DNA of 64,000 bases from Sarocladium kiliense (lineage: Eukaryota > Ascomycota > Sordariomycetes > Hypocreales > Sarocladiaceae): the NCBI GenBank assembly GCA_030734395.1, contig JAUZTG010000017.1, positions 558,001 through 622,000 on the forward strand, given 5' to 3'. This document shows, piece by piece, positions 52,327-64,000 of the stretch (positions are counted from its first letter, which is position 1; each line of letters opens with the position of its first letter). Both the position numbers and the translations under genes were made by a program. A model generated the notes under the pieces. It did no database searches and was not told where the DNA came from. It saw only the letters and a list, made by a program, of their open reading frames with translations.

Positions 52327-54297
52327 TCATTGAGGCGCCTTCTCCATCCCCAGGTCATACACATCATTTCCCATCACCGGTGTCACTTTATACCTCCACA
52401 ACCCCCTCCCTCCCTCCGGTACTCTCCCCTTCTTTCTCATCCACAGCGTCGACTTCTCCGGCCAAACCTGCATCTCATCCATCGTCATCGCCCTCAACAC
52501 TTGCGCCATAGCTACCGCTCCTCTCGGCGGCACAACCACCCTGTTGCCCAAGATGGCAACTGCAATCTCCAACACGAGCTGCAAACCGACCACTCCTGCT
52601 AAGATCAGGACAATCATCCCTCCATGAGAAATGGTAAGTGACACGCCGGCTTGTGGGGCGTTGGTATCCTTGATCGTGAGCGTCGGGTTGCTCTCTGCAA
52701 CAGCCGCGATAACGCCAGTTGTGAACCGTGACAGGAGATTAGCCATCTCAGCGACACTTCCGTTCGCTGAACTGCCAAAGATGGATTCCAAAGGGTAAGA
52801 CTGGAACTGCGTGATGCTGTTCATCGCCAGCGAGGACACCCCGTAGCCTTGCAGCGCAATCGCCGCAGATGCAAGTTTCGATACCTCAGCCCCAACCTTA
52901 TGTTCCGGCCTCGTCGCATTCGCCACGCTCGCAACAGTGACATTACACTGGTACCACCAAGCTCCCTTCCCCGTCGATTCAAACGCAATGACAGGACTAC
53001 AGCCTTCCCCACAGTCCTGAGTAGAGTTCGTGAAATACGTCGTCTGATCCGTGCCCCCGGCGAAAGGAATCGTCACATTCCTCGGCTCATCTCCAGACTT
53101 CCCCCCTTGAATTAGGAGACTCAGCTGATCGCCTTTCCCACCCTCCAAGACCGGCCAACTCTGGCATTCGGCTTTGGACTCAACGCTTCGAGGGACTAAG
53201 ACAGCCACAGCCCAGATGCCGTCCTTGGCAATGGAGGCGACGGAGGTCTCGCGGAAGATGTAGCGATAGGTGTTGCGAGTGGTGGAGTAGTAGATGAAAG
53301 GTTCGCCGGGGAAGAAGATGGTGCCAGCAGGGGGGAGGGATTCATCGTATGCGACTAGATAGGCTGTGCTGACGATGCCGTAGCTATATACAGGTTAGAG
53401 CTGCAAACTGGGGTTCCATGAGATTAGAAGGGCTGGAAAGCTTACCTGTTCGCTGTGTATTGTTGGGCGCCCAATGTCCTTGACTTCCCATTCACGACCT
53501 TGTCGGTATAGATGGTCGACACATCTGCCACTGTGACATCGCCCTGGACTGTCAAGGGGTATACTTCTGCTATTCCCGTAGAATACAGCAAGTTGAGCGA
53601 TGCCACTGCAATCTGAGATCCCTAAACCCACAAAGCTCAATCAGCACCGTCTCTCACCTCATCCTCCTTCGATCTCCGGCCATTCACCACTTACCAATAT
53701 CACAAGCAACCAAATGATCACCCCGAGATAAATACTTGGTCTCTTGCTTTTCCTCGCCAAATTCACCAACTGCAACATACTATTCGCCCTCAAGATCCTC
53801 TCAACCTTCGTCCTCGACCGATACCTCCTACTCAATATCCACCACCTCAAATCACCCACCATCCCATTCAAGCTCGCCACAATCACCAGGCCCTGTGCGA
53901 TACTCAGTCCAGTAATGATCGCATTGAAACCCCGCTTCTCAGCCTGCGACATGACTGTTCTAGAGGAGTAATGCGCCAGTACGCCGTAGATTGAGAGCGC
54001 GATGGTGAGGGTGAGGAGCCAGCGCGGGAGGAACGTAAGGGCGATTTGGAGCTTCGTTCTTTTTCTGGCAATCATGCCTCGTGGGACCTGTGATGGCTGA
54101 GGCTGAGAATCATCGGTAATCGAAGGTCGAACATCGTCACTATGTTGATCGTGGGAGCTTTCTCGAGTCGGCGGTGTCCTCTCAGCCAATTCATAAGCCA
54201 CTTCCGTCTCTGTCGCCGGCTGTTTCTGCAAATCCGTCGCTCCCTCACGAAACTCAGCATCAGACGATGCCCTCGATGGAAGTCGTTGATGGCTCAT
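52327..54297 (-). CDS. multi-pass membrane protein with large extracytoplasmic domain, function unknown
   Basis: Three exons (54297-53695, 53621-53446, 53383-52327) give 611 residues. The N-terminal 90 residues are hydrophilic and likely cytosolic. Membrane segments are visible at about 94-112, 128-150 and 187-203, and a fourth near residue 520 (Ile-Val-Leu-Ile-Leu-Ala-Gly-Val-Val). Between the third and fourth lies a domain of about 300 residues with paired Cys (Cys-Gly-Glu-Gly-Cys) and several N-glycosylation sequons, which fits an extracytoplasmic location. The C-terminus is cytosolic. I do not recognise the family. Many filamentous ascomycetes have similar proteins near secreted-protein genes, but no role is established that I can name. 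Confidence 0.75.
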
Positions 54298-54798
54298 CGT
54301 GCCGCTCTCTCACTCAATTGAGCTTCCAATGCCTATTTTACCTCCGTGGTTGCAACGCCCGTCCGTGCCCTGCCCATCAAGAGAAGCGTCAGAGCATCAT
54401 GGATTGTAGAGGTTTGGAAAAAAAAGAGTTCCGCGGCAACAGACTCAATCAGTGAGCCGCTTTTGGGCAAGCGATGGCGGCCGGTCTGAACTTTGCGGTG
54501 GCCCGCCATCCGCTGCGCCATTCAAAATTGGGCGGTTGATGGGCCAGGCTCTGGAATGCCGCGCCAAACTCTAAAGCCCCATAGGTATTCTGAACCTTCT
54601 TAGGCTCCTCTGATCTAGAGCATGTTCATCACAAGGATCGTAACTCATTGGCTGCATTGTACGACAGTAAGACCGTGGTTAGCCGGTGTGGTGGCCAGTT
54701 TGAGATTTAAATGTCCCGAATCAAGATTCAGCTTACACACCTATACCTAACCTACAAAGTCCCCCCCCCCCCGGTACACTAAACCGACAGATAAAAGC
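54298..54798. other. intergenic with poly-C run
   Basis: Promoter of the membrane-protein gene and 3' side of sod2. A run of 12 C lies at 54761-54772 and may be an assembly-sensitive homopolymer. Confidence 0.45.
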
Positions 54799-55632
54799 TT
54801 ACTTCTCGAATCTCTTTGCAACGTTGCCCCAGTTAATCACCTCCCAGATGGCGCTGAAGTACTCGGCCTTGCGGTTCTGGTACTGCAGGTAGTAGGCGTG
54901 CTCCCAGGCGTCGATACCCATGAGCGGCTCGAGGTTACCGGAGACGGGATCCTGGTTTGCACGGGTGACGAGGCCAAGGGTGCCGGAAGTCTTGTCCTTG
55001 ACCAGCCATGCCCAGCCGGAACCCTGGATGCCGGCGAGGGCGGCATTGGTCTGCTTCTTGAGGTTCTCGAAGGAGCCGAAGTCCTCGTTGATGGCAGTCT
55101 AATGTTGGCGAGGAACCAGTCAGTCGGTTGTTTCTCCTAAGCAAGTGCGCTGGGTAGGAGGGACGAAACGTACCAGAAGCTTGCCCTCAGGCTCACCACC
55201 GCCACCCTTGCCGTTAGGAGCCAAGTTCTCCCAGAACAGCGAGTGGTTAAGGTGACCACCACCGTGGAAGTTCAACAACGGAGCCTGCGCCGCGGCAGCC
55301 TTGTTATCGCCCTTTGCCTGGGCGTCACCGATGGCCTCAATGGCAGCGTTGTAGCCGTTGACGTAGGTCTGGTGGTGCTTGGAGTGGTGCAGCTCCATGA
55401 TCTGGCCGGAAATGTGAGGCTCGAGAGCGCCGTAGTCGTCTAAGCATCAGTTAGCGATTAACGAACGTCTCACGAAGGGGAATGGCGAGTCGATTGGAGA
55501 GGAAGACGAACAGGACAGGTCGGGGAGAGTGGCCTTGCCGCGAGTGAAGGTGGTGGTGGCCATGGCGGCGATGGGCTTAGCAGCAGATGCGCGAAGGCCA
55601 GCGCGGGCGGTGGTTCGGATAAGGGAAGCCAT
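54799..55632 (-). CDS. sod2: mitochondrial manganese superoxide dismutase
   Basis: Three exons (55632-55512, 55439-55174, 55098-54799) give 228 residues. A basic, Arg/Ala-rich N-terminus of about 30 residues is a mitochondrial presequence. The mature enzyme shows the iron/manganese SOD fold: His58 in Glu-Leu-His-His-Ser-Lys-His-His, His106 in Asn-His-Ser-Leu-Phe-Trp, Asp192 and His196 in Asp-Ala-Trp-Glu-His-Ala-Tyr-Tyr, together the four metal ligands. Gly-Gly-Gly-His and Trp-Ala-Trp-Leu fit the manganese mitochondrial type. It converts superoxide to peroxide and oxygen in the matrix. Head-to-head with psf3. Confidence 0.96.
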
Positions 55633-56321
55633 TGTGATGAATTGTTCTGCAGTGGTCGATTGCGTATGATGATGGTTCGTTGAATGCGGATTGCTGGGTT
55701 GCGATCCGAGATGGAGGTGGGAGGGGGATGATGTCAAGTAAAAATGATGGGAGAGCTCGGCTTTCGCACGTCACGGCTACGCTACGGCAACGGGGAACAG
55801 CGGGTCGCACCACTGTAACTTTTGTAGCTGTTGGCTGGAGCTGTCGGATTGCCGAGCTCTGCGAGACAGTGGAGCACCAGCGTGTCGGGGTTATGGCCAC
55901 TGGAGTAGCTGTTACTAACCACGGCCGAATGCTCCGCACCGGCGACCGACTCGGGGACCGGGGGAACGGCGGATGAGCAATTCAGACAATGAGCTTGTAA
56001 GCTATGATACAGTTTGAATTTTCAGTCAGATGCCTTTTACACTCTTTCCGTCGTCTCTGCTTTGCTGGAAGTTGATACAATCTAGGTACATCCGGAGGTG
56101 CTTCTCCTGCCCTTCTAAATCTGAGGTCATCGTCTCCACAGCTGCGATAAGATAAGGAATTCCATCCCGACGCGTCTCCCAGCACAAGCGTCGCGACTTC
56201 ACAACCCCTCCACCTTTCAATCTATGTGCATACAAAACCAGATCGATTATCTCAATCTACGACGCCTGAATTTCTCCCAAGACTTGATCCTCTAGCAGAC
56301 CCTCTACGACTATACTTCACA
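55633..56321. promoter_or_regulatory. divergent promoter of sod2 and psf3
   Basis: Holds an MBF-type ACGCGT at 56170-56175 nearer psf3 and a stress-element-like AGGGG at 55722-55726 nearer sod2. Confidence 0.45.
56170..56175. promoter_or_regulatory. MluI cell-cycle box ACGCGT upstream of psf3
   Basis: A palindromic ACGCGT (within GACGCGTC) lies about 150 bases upstream of the psf3 ATG. MBF (Mbp1-Swi6) binds ACGCGT and drives G1/S expression of replication genes in yeasts, which matches this gene's function. Confidence 0.5.
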
Positions 56322-56918
56322 ATGTCATATTACGACGTCGACGCCATCCTAACCGACGGCGAAGTAAGCCACTCCTTCCCATCTTCCTCCTCCACTATCT
56401 CTAACCTCCAAACCCAGAAAGTCCCTTGCATCTTCGAGCTCGACGCCCCTCACCTCGGCCACTTGGACTCGTCCTCCTCCACCGGCCTCAAACCCTCAAC
56501 TCCGCTCTCCCTCCCCCTCTGGCTCGCCGAAATGCTCGCCCTCGCCTCTTCCCCCTCCTCCTCCACCGCGCCCCTAACCCTCAACCTCCCGCCGTGCCTC
56601 TCCGAAACCGTCATCTCCGCCCTACGAGCTGATCCCCGTTCCGTCGCATTACGAGATCAGAACGTTCATTTGTATGGCGTGGGCACGAGGATGTTGGATT
56701 TGTTTGATGAGAGGGAGTTGGGGGCGGTGTTGAGGAAAACATTTGTCGTTAGGGCTGGGGAGGTTGGCTTGCATGCTAGGAAGGCAGAGGAGGGGGTTGG
56801 AGGGCAGGGAGAGGAGTTCCTGCGGGGCTTGGAGGAGTGGGAGAGGGGGTTGTTTAGGAGGGCTCATGAGGGTGTTAAGGGGGCTAAGGAGTGGACAGAC
56901 AAAGTGAATAAATCGTGA
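56322..56918 (+). CDS. psf3: GINS complex subunit Psf3
   Basis: Exon 1 (56322-56363) and exon 2 (56418-56918) give 180 residues. The N-terminus Met-Ser-Tyr-Tyr-Asp-Val-Asp-Ala-Ile-Leu and the Lys-Val-Pro-Cys-x-Phe-Glu-Leu-Asp-x-Pro-x-Leu-Gly segment are Psf3 signatures; a Pro-Leu-Trp-Leu-Ala-Glu-Met-Leu-Ala stretch follows. The C-terminal helical half is Glu/Gly/Arg-rich. Psf3 is one of four GINS subunits that join Cdc45 and MCM2-7 in the replicative helicase. An upstream in-frame ATG at 56226 is unlikely to be used because the conserved start is at 56322. Confidence 0.93.
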   Translation: MSYYDVDAILTDGEVSHSFPSSSSTISNLQTQKVPCIFELDAPHLGHLDSSSSTGLKPSTPLSLPLWLAEMLALASSPSSSTAPLTLNLPPCLSETVISALRADPRSVALRDQNVHLYGVGTRMLDLFDERELGAVLRKTFVVRAGEVGLHARKAEEGVGGQGEEFLRGLEEWERGLFRRAHEGVKGAKEWTDKVNKS

Positions 56919-58096
56919 TGAACGGGGGAGGCAAAGCCGGAGATGGGGCAGTGGAGTGCAAGATACCCGAAACGAAAAGCTTATGGATGACGAGAAATGA
57001 ACAATTACTATGACTTGAGGCTTTCCATGACCTGTGTAAGTATCGAGTGACACGGGCTCACACATGTAGGCTCACCCAATGCCACCAACCTGTCAGAGGC
57101 ACGAACACATCACAACCAGCTTCAGCACGAGAGTGTACAAGATGTGGCAGTCATGAGCAGCTTTGGCTCGCGTGTAGATTACATCAGACCCTGTAGAAGG
57201 ACCAGGACCAGGATTAGACAGTTACAAGTACAGGCAACCTCAAAACCATTAAGAGGTCAAGTCCTCGACGAACGAGACCATCATCCGGCCAGCACCGGCA
57301 CATACCCAAATACTTCCCAAGTATATCGCGGCCAAGCCGAAGAGACGGAGAATATGCCATCAAGGGCCCTCCCGAAAAGAACAAACCGAACACCGCGCTG
57401 TGCCCAAAAACAGAATGATCCAAAAGTCAGAAACCCCATCCGTCCTCCCCAGGTTGTGGTCATTCAGAGGAAAGGCAGCCTTTTCTATGAGTTCCTTCTC
57501 CGCTGCGTTTGTTTGCGTGACGCTTCTTATCCCCGAAGCGTTGCCGTCAAATGCAATTGAAACAGGACGACCGAAGCACTTTCGTGTCGTCGTGGTACAA
57601 TGCCAGACAATGATTACCAATAAAAAACGTTTGTTGCGGCGCCGCGTGGTCAACGCGGGCCAAAGGGGTGATCAACTTCCACGTTCTGTCGCTCAGGGCA
57701 TCTTTCAGCAATCCTGGGACCAGAGGAAGGTTTTCTTGATCAACGTATCCACACCACCATATAGAGACCCAGCACATTGCATGTACATCGCTCGCCGGAA
57801 CGAGGATTGAAACAGAGAACAAGCCGCAAGAGAGCATTAAAAGCAAGAAGCAGTGAGAGGAAGAAGGATCAAGTTCCCAAGCCGGGAAAGGTGGAAGGAA
57901 GGTGTGGTCGGTTAGAACGAGGAGAAATGTCGTCTTCTTCGTCATCATGACATATCGTGGTCTTTGTCATCATCGCCTGTTTTTTTGTTTTCTTTTGTAT
58001 TTGAACTTTTTTTGGTAATTGTGTTGTTTTTTGTTGAGTTCCTCAGTGGTGTGGGCTGTAGTCAAATATCTCAATCGGTCTCGTGGCGTATCTGCA
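56919..58096. other. convergent intergenic region, 1.2 kb
   Basis: 3' regions of psf3 and the C2H2 regulator gene. Frames on both strands have no domains. Confidence 0.4.
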
Positions 58097-59964
58097 TCAA
58101 AGAGTATTGTTCCAAGCTCCGTCGCCAAGTGGGAGGGGTCCCATATCTTGGAGGTTGGAGGGAGTTACGGTAGTAGCCGCGGAAAATGGAGTGTCATACA
58201 TCTGACTTCCATCGTCCAGGTATCCCGCAATCATGCTTTGAACAGGAGAGATATCTGCGAAGTGATTGAGACCAAAGGACACAGTGGCAGACGAGATAGG
58301 TGCGTCCATGGACAGCATGCCACCGTCGCCCAACTGCCCCATATCGTAAGGAGCCATGTTGCTGTCGAGGTTGTAGGTTTCCATCTCCAACTCCATGTCG
58401 TTGTCAACAACTTCTGCGTCATTGTCATCCTGGTCTGGGTCGCCAGACTCTTCTGGATTCGCAGGTACGCGACGTTCCTCGAACCAAGCCTTGAGTTCTT
58501 GCATGGGAGGCCAATCACCGCCTCCGCTGCCGCCTCGCTTCTCCTCTGATTTACCCTTAGAGCGAGATGTGCGTGGTTTGAAATGCTGGCGGCGCAAATG
58601 GGCAGCAGCATTGTAGTACGCACCATAAGGCTTCTCAGCACGGCATTGCTTGCAATCTGCCAGTGGCTTCACCACTTTCAGATTGGTGGGAATGCCTGCG
58701 GCGGTAGGGTCACGGCAGATGAACTTCTTGACGATGCCCTCGTGCTTCGACTGACAGTGGCGACGGAGCTCATGGTCTCCACGGAAGCCGTCTGGATGCT
58801 CGTTGCACTGGTTGCAAAACACCTTGACTGGTTTGCGTCGCTGATAAGTGTTCTTTGGCACAGCAACCTTGCCCTCCTTCTTCGCTGGGGCAGCAGCTTT
58901 CGGCTTCGTCTCGCCAACTGGGTGAGGTTTAGGGGCCAACGGTGTCACCTGGCTCGCCTTGATAACGCGGTCGAGAGCTTCCTTGTGTCGGCGCTTAGCT
59001 GAAGCTGTGGATCTGATGCTGGAAGTGCTGTCATTGGATTGAGACCTCTCCATTGGAGCAGAGTCAATGGCGCTATCAGGAGGCGACAGAAGCAGAGACT
59101 GGCTCTGAATCGACGAACTGTAGGACCGAGTCATGTCGGCAGGAAGATTGGCACCAACACCCAGGAAGTCATTTTCCATATAGGAATGCTTCACTTGTTG
59201 GCCATGAGATGAGAACATAGAATCGTCGAAGCCGCGAGAACTCTGTGACTCCGACGCCCATCTGGACATGTCGACGCCTGCCATAGAGTTGTCGCCGAGG
59301 AAGCTGTTCTGCCGAGTCAGAGGCGTGAGGCCATCGCCAGCTGATGAGCCGCTGAACATGGAAGGACATTTGGAGACGGGCAGTGTACTGCTGAGGTCCC
59401 AAGGCGAGAGATCGGCACCAGAAGCGGGTATGTACGAGGTATCCGGACTGAAGCCAGCGAGGAACACATCGGGGCTAACACCAACGTTGGGCATTGCAGG
59501 GGCGTCTTGAGACTGGGTTCCATTTGACTGAGCCTGCTGGACGTTGGGCATTGGTCGACTTGGGGCGGCAAGTGGCTGGAGTGAAGCACCAGTTTGACGG
59601 AACGGCCCAGTCACTGAGCGATTCGAGGTGTTGCGGCTCATCTGTTGGGCTGTCTGCTGAGACATGGCTCTCCTCTGTCGCTTGGGAGCTCGATCATGAG
59701 ATGATGCCTGGGACTAAACGACGTACGAGTCAGTAAATAGGCACTGTGACATTCAGGCAGAAGAGGATGTACCATCATTGGTTTTGCCATAGCATAGCCA
59801 GCAGTGGACTGGCTTCTCGCCGATAGCTTGCTGCTGTCGAGGCGGCCATGGTTGAGGCGTTCTTGGGAGGCGAGTTGACGGAGTTCTTGCTCGAGACGGG
59901 CTGTCGCAGCGTTTTGCTCAGCAATCTGACGCTTTAGCTCAGCTACCCGACTGGTGTTGTTCAT
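58097..59964 (-). CDS. C2H2-type zinc-finger regulator with N-terminal coiled coil
   Basis: Exon 1 (59964-59773) and exon 2 (59713-58097), with a 59-base intron in phase 0, give 602 residues. Residues 5-35 form a short coiled coil (Leu/Ala heptads in Val-Ala-Glu-Leu-Lys-Arg-Gln). A long Ser/Gln/Pro-rich region follows. Two zinc-finger-like units lie at about 364-388 (Cys-x2-Cys ... His-x4-Cys-x3-His) and 418-441 (Cys-x2-Cys ... His-x4-His), after a basic Lys/Arg stretch. The C-terminus is acidic, a possible activation region. A frame starting at 59665 would drop the coiled coil. This layout is known from uncharacterised fungal regulators; no target can be named. Confidence 0.85.
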
Positions 59965-62900
59965 TCTGCGATCAAGAGATGTAGACACAGGATCGGCTCC
60001 TTTCGAGATGAAGAGAAGAGCCGTGAGCTTGGTGGGGAAGGAAAAGGATCGTGGGCAGGGGAGAATGGCGTTCCAGACAGCCTCGTTTCTGAAGAACGGG
60101 GACTGGAACAAGGCGAAAGACTAGGATGGCACCTGTATGGCAAAGAAAAAACAAGGCCGTTGTGTGAATGGAAAAGAGTAAAAGAGTAAGGACCACGCCA
60201 CTATAGGGTGGTGACCAGTTTGTTTGAACAAAGATACGTGAAGAACGAGATCCAGAATATTAGAGACAAGATGGGATCGAAGGGAGGGCGAAGCTGGCGA
60301 TAGGCAGATGTTAAATGAGAGCTGCAGGCTGGCCGGAGTTCAGAGAGCCAGTCGACGGCGCGAGGCTTGCTGGGATGTACGCCGAGCGAGGGTGTTGGGT
60401 TGCGTCGTCGGGGGTGTGTGGTGTGGTATGGGAGGGACGGCGATGATGGCGGACGAGGGCGTGTGAGGGTGTGGATGGGTGGGGAGGGTCGCGGTCAGTG
60501 CGAATGGATGGTGGGATGGCAGATCCCTAACACGACACAAGACGTTTGATGTCAACGGCCGCGGAGATGATAAGATAGATACGGGTATGAGAAGAACAAC
60601 ACAAGGAAGATAGCGACTACTGCTCGGTCTGGCCGGGTTGTGCAGAATGTCGCAGATAATGGAATCAGCATCAGCGGCGAGGACGGATGAGTGTTTCGTT
60701 GTCGACTGGAATCTGAGGTTGGGCGGAGATGGGGATGGAGCAAACGAAGGACCAAGACAGTGGAGTGCCAGGCCGGATGGGGGTCACTTCGTGGTGGAAT
60801 TACTGCCAAAAGGAACTTCCGCCAACACCTCCTACCGACACGACGTCAGGGCGGTGTCGAATTACTTCTGCTGGCTGGAGCGCTGTGTGGGACCCAGGGA
60901 CGGCTGACCATGGCGGCGTCTACAGCGCATCAAGTGGGTCTCGGTGCCTGTTTTTAGCTGCTGTGGATGCTCCCGAAGCCATTGCGGCGCCCGCATTCCC
61001 AGTGGTCCGTCCCGCTAAAACATGGCCAAACAAGCAGCGACATTGACACTCCTAGTACGGTACAAGCAAGCAGCAACAACGTTGCTCGCCACAAGCCAAT
61101 CACAGGCACTTCTGAGCTCCACCTGCTGCCTTCGCAATGCACACCGCACGCTGCTCGGGCTTCCTCGTCAATGGTCGTCACGGGATGGACCTGGCTCCGG
61201 TATTGATGCACCAAGATCCGAGTCCACTCCATCCGATGGCCTCCATCTACACCATCAACAGAGTTAGCTTGCTTCTAGCTGAGCCTCAGGCTCTCTTGAC
61301 AAGCCGCGACCCATCTGCAGAGAAGCCCGCCTGCATTCAAGCTGCGGCTGGGTGCCTCACCAGCAAGTGATACCACATGCTGTGATCCATAGGCAACCTG
61401 CAGCGCTTGCTGCTTCACACGAAAGCATGCTTCAGTGCAGCACGACACCCACACATGCTGTACGTGGCGTGTGCTGTTGGGTGGCCATTGACATAATCCC
61501 GTCTTCTCGACACGACACTCACAGAGCCTCGTCCACTGGCGATCGCTGCCGCACTGGATCAAGCCTTCTGTGCTTCCTACGTAATGGGGGTAACAGGCTT
61601 CTCCGGGGAGACCGACCAACAGACGCGGATGCCAGCTTGCCAGTATGAAGTGCTTTTTGTGTTGCTGCGAATAAGTAACGAAACACAGATCAAAACCAGA
61701 CCGTTCTCACGCGAGAATCGGAATGCATCTATTCGTTGGCTGCCCTTGACCACCCTCCCTCGGATCGCCAGGGGTCTCAACCCGCGACGGCGAAGAGGCA
61801 AATAGGACGTCACAATCCCTGGCTCTTATTGCGGCGTCCGTGATGAAAGCAAGTAACAGGTTATCGCCAGCGTCGTCATTCTTTGTCCCTGGTAACCGCA
61901 TCTCCGGGTCCGAGGAGGAAACAACCGAAAATGTGGAAATATCTGCGCTGATTCCTTCGCGATATAGCCTGACGGGTGCCAATGCTGGCGATCGAGCATC
62001 TCACACTTGCTGCCAACTTTCTTATGACAGCCATCACTCACTCGCTTGCTGTGTGGCTTCCCACCAGCAGCCACTTCTCGACCGGGCGGTGTCATTGAAA
62101 GCGCTAGTCCAGCAGGCAAGAAAACACCACTGTGATAGACGAGCAGAACCTCGGGTCCAAGCCCACGATGCCTTATTCGCTCGTTGTTAGAAGCCCGCAT
62201 GACGCCCACTCATGCACCTCATTCCGACAACCACGTCCCGTTTCTGCATTTCACACTGCAGCGCTGTCGCATTTGCTGCGCTTTTCGGCATGATAACTTA
62301 CTTCACACTTGCTGCGTGTCCGCGCCAGCGACGCGACCAGCATTGCAGGCGACATGCATGCCCTTTAGCACGCATCCTACTGATCGTCCCTTCATACCAT
62401 TCCTCATTCGCGCTGTAGCCGGGCGCAACCGCGTGAGCCCATGGCATCCATGGTGCCTGTTTGCTTGGATTCAGGGCTGTCTGATGTGGTGTCACAGGTG
62501 ATTGGTCCACAATGGTCTGAAAAGTGAGGCGATCGCCAACTAAGACCCCTGTTCCTAGTCTGCGGACACTCTCCCACCAGGCCCACACCGTTGTCAGCGA
62601 CAGATCAGCTTCAACCTCTTTTTGTGGGATCATCGTGGGGTTATCCATGCGATCACTACGGTCACTAGGACGAACAGGCTTTGTTGAATGCAGAACACAA
62701 TCCGGGCCTGTCTCTGAAATCAATCCTGGCTGCGAGTCATCTTGGTACATTTGCTCCGCTATGCACGGCGTGGATGGGTTTGGAGGCTGCGATTCGCTCC
62801 CACTGTTTGTTAAAGCCATGGTGCCAACGGCGGGGCTCCTCAATATGGTCTGCGCACGAGACCAGACGGAGATGAGCGGAAAATATACGGATGGAGTCCC

Positions 62901-64000
62901 AAGTCGATTTCGATCTAACCCCGATCCCTCAGATCCAAAAAGAGGACCCCAAACGACGACAGGCAATGATGGCGAATATGCAAAACACGATTGGGCATCA
63001 AGTTCCGAGCTTGGACTCTCTCCCAAGAGCCGACATATTGTGCTCACCGAAGAAAGAGGGGCTCTGATACGGTTGCAGTCCATCGTGACACGGGGTGGGC
63101 GCAGCTGCTGTAGTCCTCTCTTCTTGGTTTGGTTGATAGAAGGCGGCCGAGATGTCGGTGTGACAGCCTGGACTACTACCTAGACACATCCGTCCTAATC
63201 TCCCTCGGCATCATTGGCCCAAGGTTCACTGCCTCACAGTATGACTGTGGGTGTCGTCGGTGCATTAACAGAACTTGTCCGTTTCGGAGCTGCAGCAGCG
63301 TGAGTTGGCGTAATCAAGGCTAGCGTGGTGGAGGTGTAGCTTCCCAGCATGGCACTGCTCGAACGTGCCAATGCCGCCTTCACTGCTTGAGGGATCAGAG
63401 ACAAGAGGCGGGCCATTTAACATCGTACGATGGGCATCTGATGGCCGCTGTTACCGGGATTCTATCACTGTGTGGGAGCTGCATCCGTCACCAGACAGGC
63501 CAAGAAATTGATCACTCTCGGGTAGCACCAAGGAGACGAGACTTGGTCTGAACTTTGTGAGCCTGCAAATGCAAAAGCCCAAATGTCCCACGTCATCCGT
63601 ACGAAAGTTTGGCAGAGCCGGATGTGGTACCCATCGTATCTACCTTAAGTACGGAGTACTTTCCTTGGCCTGGGTACCCAAGGTAAGGTAGGTATGGTAC
63701 TGTAGAGAGTCATGCTCCATATGAAAAGACGGCTTCTCTCGATAGAGCAGCGGAGTGCCTTGGAATCCCTATGATCGAATGCCATTTGCAAAGTTTGATC
63801 GTGGTCAGGCATCAAGACATCGTGTATATGAACCTAGCTCTTTGCAGCAATTCCCTTCGCGACGCTGTCGGATTTGTGATTTCACGGAGATATAATGATT
63901 GAGGTGCTGTGATTCTGTGCCTATTACTACTATCAAACCATACATCATCCGTCTCAAGTGAGTCATAATACCACTTAACAACACGGATGTCAATTCAAGC
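59965..64000. other. 4 kb without a convincing gene
   Basis: The first 600 bases are probably leader and promoter of the C2H2 regulator. The 261-codon minus frame at 62298-63083 and its plus-strand mirror are Ser/Pro-rich and domain-free. A palindrome cluster lies at 63647-63683. No RNA gene recognised. Confidence 0.4.
63647..63683. repeat. cluster of short palindromes
   Basis: AAGTAC-GGA-GTACTT (63647-63661) is an inverted repeat with a 3-base gap; CCTTGG (63663-63668) pairs with CCAAGG (63678-63683); and TGGGTACCCA (63671-63680) is a perfect palindrome. Further GGTA/GTAC-rich sequence follows to about 63700. Confidence 0.65.

Noticed and set aside
62298..63083. 261-codon minus-strand frame in the right-hand gene-free stretch
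   Set aside because: Ser/Pro-rich with no domain, a comparable frame on the opposite strand (62524-63183), no splice or promoter support.

Overview
The window comes from a filamentous ascomycete (Pezizomycotina). The evidence is the gene set (GH10 xylanase with a fungal CBM1, HET-domain protein, Zn2Cys6 regulators, fungal DUF7025-type AAA ATPase, fungal amino-acid and sugar permeases) and the gene structure: short GT-AG introns of about 50-85 bases, several with a CTAAC-type branch point, and pyrimidine-rich promoters. Genus and species cannot be fixed from the sequence. No rRNA, tRNA, CRISPR array, or intact transposon was recognised. Exon joins were worked out by hand from splice signals and reading phase.

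Left part (1-9.7 kb): a secreted Cys-rich protein running off the left edge, an I78-type peptidase-inhibitor homologue, the ribosome-associated PUA protein Tma20/MCT-1, a large BTB-like protein with an acidic repeat-bearing tail, and an orphan protein with a polymerase-beta-type nucleotidyltransferase core. About 3 kb without a convincing gene follows. At 12.7-16.2 kb lie two secreted polysaccharide-degrading enzymes in tandem: an alginate/glucuronan-lyase-like protein (PL7/PL20 fold) and a GH10-CBM1 xylanase with two XlnR-type GGCTAA motifs upstream.

Middle (16.5-26.3 kb): a compact group of two SDR dehydrogenases, a Baeyer-Villiger monooxygenase, an amino-acid-type permease and a Zn2Cys6 regulator, arranged around two divergent promoters. 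This looks like a self-contained catabolic or modification cluster and is the best candidate in the window for an undescribed pathway. Next come a GPI-anchored CE5 cutinase-like esterase, a secreted protein-arginine deiminase with all its catalytic residues, and two convergent MFS transporters (a drug-type porter and a sugar or alpha-glucoside-type permease).

Right part (36.5-64 kb): about 2.2 kb without a gene, a small unknown gene, an AAA ATPase convergent with a HET-domain protein, a Zn2Cys6 regulator with poly-Gln and poly-His tracts, a secreted protein of unknown function with an expanded internal repeat, a multi-pass membrane protein, then housekeeping genes (mitochondrial Mn-SOD, GINS subunit Psf3 with an MBF-type ACGCGT box) and a C2H2-type regulator. 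The last 4 kb holds no convincing gene but has a cluster of short palindromes.

Together the secreted enzymes (lyase, xylanase, esterase, deiminase) and transporters suggest a saprotroph or plant-associated fungus. That is an inference from gene content.
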